NCBI GenBank assembly: GCA_964638715.1
Contig: CAZWZF010000116.1
Coordinates: forward strand, 1 to 5,260
Reading direction: 5' to 3'
Length of the DNA stretch: 5,260 bases
Source of the DNA: JBAXQQ01 sp037131695
GTDB lineage: Bacteria > Armatimonadota > Hebobacteria > CAIYQO01
In this document: piece by piece, positions 1 through 5,260 of the stretch
Layout: the number at the start of each line of letters is the position of its first letter
Position numbering within the stretch: position 1 is the first letter of the stretch
Notes under the pieces: generated by a model
Databases searched by the model: none
What the model was told of the DNA's origin: nothing
What the model saw: the letters and a program-made list of their open reading frames with translations, nothing else
Position numbers and translations under genes: made by a program

Positions 1-47
1 CCCTCAATCCCTTCCCCTCAATCCCCTCCCCGGTTGGAGAGGGGAAG
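1..47. repeat. C-rich direct repeat plus GC hairpin, likely dispersed intergenic element (partial)
   Basis: The 11-mer CCCTCAATCCC occurs at 1-11 and again at 15-25. It runs into an inverted repeat at 23-44: CCCCTC at 23-28 pairs with GAGGGG at 39-44, there is one mismatch (29/38), two further C-G pairs follow, and the loop is GGTT. No T-tract follows on either strand, so it does not read as a standard intrinsic terminator. Purine/pyrimidine hairpins of this kind often occur as multicopy intergenic elements in environmental bacterial genomes. That this is one, and that it continues to the left of the window, is inference. Confidence 0.5.
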
Positions 48-106
48 TACATCTGCCAGGAACTGACTATCAGATATTGCAAATACTTCTTAACATTGCC
101 ATTAAT

Positions 107-133
107 TAATCATGTTCATCATGTTAATCATGT
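107..133. repeat. Three tandem 9-base units just beyond the large gene's stop
   Basis: TAATCATGT (107-115), TCATCATGT (116-124) and TAATCATGT (125-133) are three abutting 9-base units that differ at one position. They begin six bases past the stop codon of the large secreted-protein gene (stop at 140-142 on the minus strand). The tract is AT-rich and noncoding. It may be simple slippage expansion. It contains no evident terminator hairpin and no known site that I recognise. Confidence 0.55.
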
Positions 134-139
134 CAAAAA

Positions 140-3100
140 TTATTTCGGCGGCACGTAATTTTCAAAGCCTTTTGGCAGTCGATATACTATCTGGCGTTCT
201 TTGTACGACTCTTCTTCCATTACCACTATTTCGCCATTTTTGCGTTCAAACACATGGATTCCGCCACCAGGCATGTCTATCCAGCCGATATCTGTGCCTA
301 CCACATCCGGGTCGGGTTCGATGATGCCGAGGGTCTTGCCGGTTTTTGTATTTACGATAAAGATGGTGGAGCTATCCACATGGCAATAGAACAGCAAGTC
401 GCGGGATGGCAGCATATCGTATGAAGATACATTCACCGGGATAAACGGCACATGACCGGTCGCCTTGCGGGTTGGCTTGCTCCAATCATCGTAGCGGATT
501 ACTTCACGGCCGGTGTCAATCCACATCTCGCCCGGCCACTGCTGGCAATCCCAGGTGTAGCCGCCCAGGTACATGGTGTCTGATTCCGGGTAGTACATCA
601 CCCGACGCACTTCGATAAACTCTGCTGGACGCGGGATTATCTTTTCACCTGCCCAATCATATATTGGTACGCCTTTGTCAGTAAAACCTTTCAGCGGAAT
701 GGTGCGCATTCCCTTTCGTCCCTGCGGTTCCCACAGGTCGCCTTTGCTGTCAACATAATTAAAACTCGACCACTCGCTATGCGGAGCATTTGCTGGCGGA
801 ATGGCAATCTCATCTTTCTCAGCCAACCCGTTGCCGTTCTGGTCGGTCCAGATGTAGCGTCCTTTTTCTGGAGCGTCTTTCAGACGTTTATAGCCGCTGC
901 TCCCTTCATTCATAACCACCGCGGAACAAGGAATAAATATCTCAGTATTTGGCTCCTTGCGGGTGAAACTGATTTGCCCGCCCATGGTGACACGGTAAAG
1001 GGTATTGTTCCAGCGGCGAATTATAGTATGCGGCCCACCTTCGCTTGCCTCGGGGAAGCGTTTATTATCGGCAGTATAGCCAATCCATGACCAGTCTTTT
1101 CCCGGCTTCGCATCTGGCACCGCGCGATAATGGAAATTACGATAGTAGACATCATTGCCATCGGCGGCAGGGTCAAAATCTGCCACCTGGCAGAATACGT
1201 TGCACTCAACTTTCCAGCGGAATACGCCTTGCGGGGTATAACTGAGAATGCGGTAAGATGAATAAACATAGATATTACCAGCAGCATCGACGCCAACACC
1301 GTTAGGGTCAAGCAGGCAATCGTCGGACATCACGCCTTTTGCCGCCAATATACCGCCGCGTTTTCCTATCGTTGATACTTCTTTCGGCTGCGTGCCGTTG
1401 ACGTCATAAATAATTACCTGCTGGCGGTCGCCTCGTTCAGCAATCAGCAACCGGCCTTGCGGGTCAATTGCCAAAGCGCCAACCACTACGCCGGGAACTT
1501 TTTTGCCAGTTGCTTTGCCTTGCGGATCATACTGCACCGCGCCATCAGGCGTGCCCACCCACAAATTGCCATCTTTATCGGTTGTTATCCTGCCGGGAGA
1601 TTTTATTGCCAACTCTCGCTTTTTCGCGCCGGTAGCGGCATCAAACACAAAAACATTGTCGGTTTTATCCGCGGTAACAAATAATTCGCCGTTGCTTACC
1701 GCAAGCCCGCAGGTTTCCTGCCAAATCTCCGGGGTATCGAAATATAGCCATTTAGCGTCGCCAAGCGCTGTCCAGGGTTCTTCTTTCAGGTCCATATTCA
1801 ACCGGCGAACGCCAACTTTTTTATTACCCATCCCGGACACACCGGCATATAGATACTTGCCATCGCTGACCAGCGCGCCGCCGCCGCCGCCAGTGCCGGT
1901 AATCGACTTGCCATCCTTATAAAATCCTATTTCTTTGTGGGCTTCATCCCAAACAGAGATCGCGCCGACAGTACCGTCGGGCATTACACAGATGGTGAAA
2001 ATTCCATGCTGGATGCCTTTCCACTGCCCTATTCCATTCTCGGTATTTCCCAACCAACTGCAGGTGCGCGGCAATTGGGTATAACTCAGCGACCAGTTTG
2101 AACGCGGTTTCGGTTCGGACGCCACCTGTTTTGGACTTTTCAACGGAAACGCGTATTTCTCTGCCAGGTATTTCGCGGTTTGGTAACGTTCCTCATCAGT
2201 CAGCGCATGGTCGTAAATCAATACCTCCGCCAAATCGCCATTGAAACCAGATTCTCCACGATTAATGACGCCTATTACCGGCTTTTGAAACAACACTTCT
2301 TTCACATTGGTTGGGTCTTCAATATGCAGTTGCGGATATCCAAAGGCATAGGTAGACAAATACTGACCTTCTTTTGGCAGCTTTCCAACAGTAATTATGC
2401 CAAGAGCAGTTTCACTACCGCCAAGCGAATGAAATGGAACGCCGCCAAGTTTTGAACCAAGCGGCATTTGCAATGAACCAATATGACGCAATGTATTGAT
2501 AGTGTTTGGTGCAGTATCAATCAGGCCGATACAGCCAAGATTGCGCCCGACAAAAACCATGGTGGTTTCCGGCAAGGAAGCATAAAACGGCAATTCGACA
2601 GCACTGAATGATGTGCGTTTTTTACTTGAAAACTCCTCGCGAAAACGTACCACCGTGTGGCCATTAATGCTGTCTTTAATCAAAGTCGGGGCACAATTTT
2701 TCATTGCCACAATAGGTTTCTTTTCACCAGTCAGTGTCGGCCAACTATCCACCTGGCTCTTTTCTTTCCCTTCAATATCGTCAGCACAAGCCCACATTTG
2801 CAATCCGGTTAAGACAGGTTTGCTTTTCACTGCCGGTGGTGGTGTTGGTTCCTTGGGTGCTGCGGCATAGCCAAAAGGTGCTTTCGGAGTCTTTTCTGTC
2901 GATTTAGTCAGTTCGTATTTCGCCAGCAGGTAATCTTCTGTTTCCTTGCGCGCTTTATCGTCCAGCACGCCTTTGTAGACGATAACTTCATTTATCTCAC
3001 CCTGGTACGACATCCAGTCTTCATATCCACCGATGTATGGATTATCACAAACAACACCATAATTAGGGGTCGGACTGCTCATAGTTCCCGTTTGAGTACC

Positions 3101-3631
3101 GTTGATATAATTCGTCAGGGTACATGCACCGGTCTCATCAATACCACATGCTATTTCAGCCAGTTGCGATCCGGTCTTTTTTGACATTGCTCCAAAACCG
3201 GAAACCGTTGCATTGCTGCCGCAATGCTGGATTGCGCCAAATAACCGTAATTCTCCCTGTCCGCCATGGGTAGCGAACCAGTTGGACTGACCCAAATTAT
3301 TCCCCACCACAAAAACCGTGATACCGCGCCATTCGCCGGTAAGGGGCATTGCCATTTTTTGTGGTGCTTTGTCTTTACCGCTGCAATTGCCGGAAAATAC
3401 CACCGCCGGTTTGCCTGCCGTTCCTTCAGTAACAAAAGTCGGCTTTAACCCGGTAACAACTTTCATATTGTTAAATTTACCGCTCGCATCCGGCCAACTG
3501 GTTATCTCTGTCTGGTCGTCCAGATTATTCAAGTCCTCCGCTTTTACCCACAACATCAATTCCGGCCCAGCGCAAACACCCGATAGCAATAACGCAACAG
3601 ATAAGGAAATAATTGTTAACAAACGAAACAT
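140..3631 (-). CDS. Large exported protein: two LamG-like (concanavalin-A-fold) domains plus NHL-like beta-propeller
   Basis: This gene encodes 1163 residues and is intact. Residues 1-21 are a signal peptide: Met-Phe-Arg, a hydrophobic core LLTIISLSVALLL, and a signal peptidase I site VCA|GP. The Cys is not in a proper lipobox, so a lipoprotein is unlikely. Residues about 25-240 form a LamG-like domain opening with LMLWVKAEDLNN and closing with EINEVIVYKGVLDD. A Pro/Lys linker (about 243-275, PTPPP) follows, then a second such domain at about 274-495 (LTGLQMWACADD to LAEVLIYDHALTDEERY). The rest, about 540-1150, has beta-propeller blades of the form D-x-x-G-x-L/I-x-V, for example TTDKDGNLWVGT (683-694), AIDPQGRLLIAE (721-732) and GVDAAGNIYVY (780-790). 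A DQNGNG...E calcium-type loop lies at 930-941. Such domains bind carbohydrate or protein ligands outside the cell, but no catalytic motif is visible. The role is inferred to be surface or polysaccharide binding, and the ligand is unknown. The start is chosen at the Met preceded by GGAGGT rather than the ATG seven codons upstream. No partner gene is visible in the window. Confidence 0.9.
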   Translation of the reverse strand: MFRLLTIISLSVALLLSGVCAGPELMLWVKAEDLNNLDDQTEITSWPDASGKFNNMKVVTGLKPTFVTEGTAGKPAVVFSGNCSGKDKAPQKMAMPLTGEWRGITVFVVGNNLGQSNWFATHGGQGELRLFGAIQHCGSNATVSGFGAMSKKTGSQLAEIACGIDETGACTLTNYINGTQTGTMSSPTPNYGVVCDNPYIGGYEDWMSYQGEINEVIVYKGVLDDKARKETEDYLLAKYELTKSTEKTPKAPFGYAAAPKEPTPPPAVKSKPVLTGLQMWACADDIEGKEKSQVDSWPTLTGEKKPIVAMKNCAPTLIKDSINGHTVVRFREEFSSKKRTSFSAVELPFYASLPETTMVFVGRNLGCIGLIDTAPNTINTLRHIGSLQMPLGSKLGGVPFHSLGGSETALGIITVGKLPKEGQYLSTYAFGYPQLHIEDPTNVKEVLFQKPVIGVINRGESGFNGDLAEVLIYDHALTDEERYQTAKYLAEKYAFPLKSPKQVASEPKPRSNWSLSYTQLPRTCSWLGNTENGIGQWKGIQHGIFTICVMPDGTVGAISVWDEAHKEIGFYKDGKSITGTGGGGGALVSDGKYLYAGVSGMGNKKVGVRRLNMDLKEEPWTALGDAKWLYFDTPEIWQETCGLAVSNGELFVTADKTDNVFVFDAATGAKKRELAIKSPGRITTDKDGNLWVGTPDGAVQYDPQGKATGKKVPGVVVGALAIDPQGRLLIAERGDRQQVIIYDVNGTQPKEVSTIGKRGGILAAKGVMSDDCLLDPNGVGVDAAGNIYVYSSYRILSYTPQGVFRWKVECNVFCQVADFDPAADGNDVYYRNFHYRAVPDAKPGKDWSWIGYTADNKRFPEASEGGPHTIIRRWNNTLYRVTMGGQISFTRKEPNTEIFIPCSAVVMNEGSSGYKRLKDAPEKGRYIWTDQNGNGLAEKDEIAIPPANAPHSEWSSFNYVDSKGDLWEPQGRKGMRTIPLKGFTDKGVPIYDWAGEKIIPRPAEFIEVRRVMYYPESDTMYLGGYTWDCQQWPGEMWIDTGREVIRYDDWSKPTRKATGHVPFIPVNVSSYDMLPSRDLLFYCHVDSSTIFIVNTKTGKTLGIIEPDPDVVGTDIGWIDMPGGGIHVFERKNGEIVVMEEESYKERQIVYRLPKGFENYVPPK

Positions 3632-3635
3632 GTTG

Positions 3636-3641
3636 ACCTCC
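3636..3641 (-). promoter_or_regulatory. Shine-Dalgarno that decides the start of the large secreted-protein gene
   Basis: On the minus strand GGAGGT is followed by CAAC and then the ATG at 3631-3629, which is near-ideal spacing. The alternative ATG at 3652-3650, in the same frame, has no purine-rich stretch in front of it (TTCTTAGTACT precedes it). It would also place MLLLEVN before the signal peptide. The motif therefore lies inside the longer reading and selects the shorter one. Confidence 0.85.
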
Positions 3642-3703
3642 AACAATAACATAGTACTAAGAAATTTCGTTTGAAACCAGCAAATTCCTGCTAATATCAG
3701 TAC

Positions 3704-3709
3704 ATTATA
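3704..3709 (-). promoter_or_regulatory. Possible -10 box (TATAAT) of the large secreted-protein gene
   Basis: The minus strand reads TATAAT at 3709-3704, a perfect match to the sigma-70-type -10 hexamer, about 72 bases upstream of the chosen ATG. At 16-18 bases farther upstream there is no convincing -35 box: the minus strand reads TGTCAATA there and does not resemble TTGACA. Its position in the only gap ahead of the gene is sensible, but one AT-rich hexamer is weak evidence. Confidence 0.35.
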
Positions 3710-3739
3710 TGTAGTTCTTTAAAGTTATTGACAGAAGTA

Positions 3740-3811
3740 GGGGACTGACTCGAATCCCGCGACTACGTACTAACAAACGATTACTGATATCCGGGATTCG
3801 TGTCTGTACCC
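3740..3811. repeat. Imperfect 72-base inverted repeat between the two gene blocks
   Basis: GACTCGAATCCCG (3747-3759) faces CGGGATTCGTGTC (3792-3804), a 13-base stem with one mismatch. The pairing resumes outside it (CA/TG at 3744-3745 with 3806-3807, and GGG/CCC at 3740-3742 with 3809-3811), broken by single mismatches. The central 32 bases (3760-3791) contain TACGTA. The element starts 22 bases past the stop of the GIY-YIG-like gene (transcribed right to left) and lies upstream of the promoter region of the large gene. No T-run follows on the minus strand, so it is not a canonical terminator. It could be a dispersed palindromic element, a factor-dependent terminator or an RNA stabiliser. The rest of the gap 3653-3832 holds only the putative -10 box. 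Confidence 0.6.
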
Positions 3812-3832
3812 GGCAAACTATCTGTTAAATCT

Positions 3833-4525
3833 TCACTGAATATACTGTTCCAGCAGCGGAAGAAATGATGGTTCATACTTTTCTTTTATATGGTTGACAT
3901 TCCATAATCCCGATGAGCGTATATCTTCTTTCTGGCTCCATTGTCCTAACCAATTTGATGATGGTGCATCAATGCGATATTGTTCTATGAGTCCGTAATT
4001 ACTCAGAAGAGCAATAGTATTCCGCTCCAAATAACCGCGATTACTTGTTTTTGACGGTGCATCTTCAACATTAATCCAAAGAAACGGCATAGTACGAATA
4101 AACTCGCTGACTTGACTTTCGAGGAATAATTCCTGCCGTCTGATTTCCGCTGAAACCTTGTCATCCAACCATGTTTCACAAGTTAGCGAGGAGTCGCGTG
4201 CAGCAAGCGCACATCCAACATGCTGACGAAATATTGACCCTCGATGATTTCCACCACCTGTATTCATTACTCCCCGATGTTGTGAAAGACGATGCCAAAG
4301 CGTTGTACTTGAGCGAGTAGATACAGCATGTGTCCCTATGCGCACAACTCGCAATCCAGAACCTGACTCAGTACGTTCCTCACCAGGCTCGAAGAAGAAG
4401 TAGACACCACGTTGCGGCCATGACATTTTTCCATGACAATCAGCAAGTGTTCGATATCCACCGCAGATATCCCGAAGACTATCCAAATGCCGGTAAAAAG
4501 TTTTTACATCTTCAATACGACTCAT
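3833..4525 (-). CDS. GIY-YIG-like nuclease-fold protein, second gene of the DUF6884 pair
   Basis: This gene encodes 230 residues. I recognise the layout of a divergent GIY-YIG family. RGVYFFFEPGE (39-49) takes the place of the GIY strand, and RVVRIGTHA (59-67) that of the YIG strand. LWHRLSQHRG (76-85) supplies the conserved Arg after the first helix. GGGNHRGSIFRQHVGCAL (90-107) is a strongly conserved-looking loop, and RGYLERN (163-169) with LLSN (173-176) supplies the expected Glu and Asn. GIY-YIG domains cleave DNA using this Tyr/Arg/Glu set. Here YIG has become RIG, so activity is not assured. There is no signal peptide or membrane segment, so the protein is cytoplasmic. The start chosen is the ATG that overlaps the stop of the preceding gene as ATGA, giving translational coupling. 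An in-frame ATG eight codons upstream (4549) is possible, but its nearest GGAG lies about 15 bases away. Biological role unknown; DNA or RNA processing is inferred. Confidence 0.75.
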   Translation of the reverse strand: MSRIEDVKTFYRHLDSLRDICGGYRTLADCHGKMSWPQRGVYFFFEPGEERTESGSGLRVVRIGTHAVSTRSSTTLWHRLSQHRGVMNTGGGNHRGSIFRQHVGCALAARDSSLTCETWLDDKVSAEIRRQELFLESQVSEFIRTMPFLWINVEDAPSKTSNRGYLERNTIALLSNYGLIEQYRIDAPSSNWLGQWSQKEDIRSSGLWNVNHIKEKYEPSFLPLLEQYIQ

Positions 4526-4953
4526 AATGATAACTTCTTTTTCATCCACTGTAGTTGTTCTCCCTGTCGCATCCCCTTCATGGGGATTTCTACTGTTACA
4601 CCCATCTTCTGTAGTCGGTCGACTAAAAACTCGTGATAAAGTTGACCAGCTAAAATTATTACTTTGTCACCAGGTTCAAGTATCAATTGTAGACTTTTAA
4701 ATACTTGATCACTCCAACGACGTCGTTCATCAATCGGCATATCCTTTTTATTATTAAGTGTTTTGTCATATTTGGCTATCTCCTGTTCTGGAGCTACCAA
4801 GCCGTATTTTGCTGAAAGGATATACCAGGATTCACCAGTTGTTTCGACTAAAGCACGCGCTGTGCGAAACCTGTCTGAATCATACAGCTCTTTTGCCTGG
4901 TGGTATCCTTCTTTCTTGCCTTTAACGCAAGATACTAAATAAATAGTCTTCAT
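4522..4953 (-). CDS. DUF6884-type small protein (putative nucleic-acid-associated, function unknown)
   Basis: This gene encodes 143 residues, the full length expected for a stand-alone domain of this type. Visible hallmarks are an N-terminal strand with a Cys, IYLVSCVKGKK (4-14); KELYDSDRF (21-29); a central WYILSAKYGLVAP (43-55); YDKTL (62-66); ILAGQLYHEFL (100-110); and a closing IPMKGMRQGEQLQWM (123-137). I assign it to DUF6884 from memory of these motifs. The alternating strands and helices and the 'LSAkyGL' segment recall the YaaA-like fold, but that is a weak resemblance. The biochemical function is not known to me. It has no export signal. The ATG at 4953 is preceded by a purine-rich GGAAGGGGAG about 10 bases away. 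The stop TGA overlaps the ATG of the GIY-YIG-like gene by four bases, so the two are surely co-translated. The local base composition is AT-rich. Confidence 0.8.
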   Translation of the reverse strand: MKTIYLVSCVKGKKEGYHQAKELYDSDRFRTARALVETTGESWYILSAKYGLVAPEQEIAKYDKTLNNKKDMPIDERRRWSDQVFKSLQLILEPGDKVIILAGQLYHEFLVDRLQKMGVTVEIPMKGMRQGEQLQWMKKKLSL

Positions 4954-4960
4954 AATTTAT

Positions 4961-5260
4961 TTACTCCCCTTCCTGCCAATTTCGTACCATATTACACTGA
5001 TTTCTATTTTCTGGCGATGGCTAATCTGCCATGAGGTCATTTTGGCACAGGATAATACATCGTCGCCATTTGGTATACTGTGCCAGCCAGCAACCGACTA
5101 CAGTAGCTGTTCGACCCTTTCCACCCCAGCAATAGAGGTAAACAAGCATATCGTTGTCGATTGATTTATCAATAACATCGAGGCAAACATAACTGATACA
5201 CTTACCTTTCGGGTACAGCACGGATAAAGGTTAGCTTTTGTGACCTTCTATGAAACTGAA
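4961..5260 (-). pseudogene. Decayed protein-tyrosine/dual-specificity phosphatase-like gene, 5' part beyond the window
   Basis: The minus strand keeps a clear phosphatase core. LDVIDKSIDNDMLVYLYC leads into the C-x5-R loop CWGGKGR (5131-5111) and then TATVVGCWLA. Family members of this kind read VYVHCWGGxGRTGTVVGC, so the His before the Cys (now Tyr) and the Gly after Arg-Thr (now Ala) are changed. Several lesions follow. A TAA lies in frame upstream at 5231-5233. After KW (ending 5066) the likely continuation GDDVL is found only one frame over (DDVLSCAKM from 5064). The original frame hits TAG at 5021-5023, yet immediately resumes with PSPENRNQCNMVRNWQEGE and a TAA at 4961-4963. That ending matches the family's usual 'SPE-x-x-x-Q-x-x-MV-x-x-W' tail. 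The GTG at 5221 gives only a 66-residue open stretch and is not a credible start. Active enzymes hydrolyse phosphotyrosine or related phosphoesters; this copy should make no whole enzyme. It stands first in the same operon as the DUF6884-type gene. Confidence 0.72.
4964..4969 (-). promoter_or_regulatory. Probable ribosome binding site of the DUF6884-type gene, inside the phosphatase remnant
   Basis: The minus strand reads GGGGAG, then TAA (the end of the phosphatase remnant), then seven bases, then the ATG at 4953. The spacing of 10 bases is a little long but workable. The purines also encode the last Gly-Glu of the phosphatase tail, so retention of this tail in a dead gene may reflect its use as a leader for the next gene. 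Confidence 0.55.

Noticed and set aside
1021..1311. Minus-strand open frame of 96 residues inside the large gene, and similar internal frames on both strands (for example 1503-1922 and 3318-3674)
   Set aside because: They are overlapped by the convincing 1163-residue protein, have no recognisable domains or ribosome binding sites, and look like shadows of its codon pattern.
1874..1885. GCC trinucleotide run as a phase-variable repeat
   Set aside because: It is a short in-frame tract encoding a Gly run in the propeller. Gain or loss of units would not shift the frame, so it cannot switch the gene off.
3728..3733. Plus-strand TTGACA as a -35 box
   Set aside because: No -10-like hexamer lies 15-19 bases downstream, and no plus-strand gene follows.
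3740..3811. tRNA gene or tRNA fragment (CGAATCCCG looks like a T-arm)
   Set aside because: On neither strand does a T-loop TTCRANY sit inside a paired 5-base stem, and no acceptor or anticodon stem can be formed. The resemblance comes from the palindrome arms.
3740..3811. Integron attC site
   Set aside because: The ends are GGGG/CCC rather than the RYYYAAC and GTTRRRY core sites, and no integrase or cassette pattern is present.
4523..4549. Upstream ATG at 4549 as the start of the GIY-YIG-like gene
   Set aside because: It would overlap the preceding gene by 28 bases and has no well-spaced ribosome binding site. The ATGA overlap at 4525 is the more typical arrangement, although the longer form cannot be excluded.
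5021..5221. A genuine 66-residue small protein starting at GTG 5221
   Set aside because: It begins in the middle of a phosphatase domain, has no ribosome binding site, and ends at a stop inside the family homology. It is better read as part of the pseudogene.

Overview
The window carries three genes and one broken gene, all read from the minus strand. They form two unrelated blocks. The organism cannot be fixed from the sequence. The large secreted protein, with two LamG-like lectin domains, an NHL-like propeller and a 'W-x-D-x-N-G-N-G' calcium-type loop, is a style I associate with Planctomycetota, Lentisphaerota, Verrucomicrobiota and Armatimonadota. I would place the window there with low confidence. 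The DNA is of moderate GC. Sampled by hand, the right-hand block is more AT-rich (20 G/C of 60 at 4741-4800) than parts of the large gene (34 of 60 at 481-540), although the large gene also has poorer stretches (24 of 60 at 2461-2520).

Left block (1-3720). Positions 1-139 are noncoding and hold a C-rich/G-rich hairpin with a short direct repeat, then a 3 x 9-base AT-rich tandem repeat just past the stop of the large gene. From 3631 down to 140 runs one uninterrupted gene for a 1163-residue exported protein. Its order is signal peptide, LamG-like domain, Pro-rich linker, second LamG-like domain, then a long beta-propeller region. A near-perfect Shine-Dalgarno fixes its start at the second of two possible ATGs. 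A good -10 hexamer lies about 70 bases upstream.

Between the blocks (3740-3811) lies an imperfect 72-base inverted repeat that matches no RNA gene or terminator I can name.

Right block (3833-5260). In order of transcription (right to left) there is a decayed protein-tyrosine-phosphatase-like gene running off the window edge, an intact DUF6884-type gene of 143 residues, and an intact GIY-YIG-like gene of 230 residues that overlaps it by ATGA. The phosphatase remnant keeps its C-x5-R active-site loop and the family's C-terminal tail. It has two in-frame stops and two frame changes between them. Its stop lies 7 bases before the DUF6884 start, and its last codons contain the probable ribosome binding site of that gene. 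The three therefore look like a former three-gene operon whose first member has died while the other two remain coupled. This small module, of unknown function and plausibly linked to nucleic-acid processing or conflict, is the most interesting part of the window.
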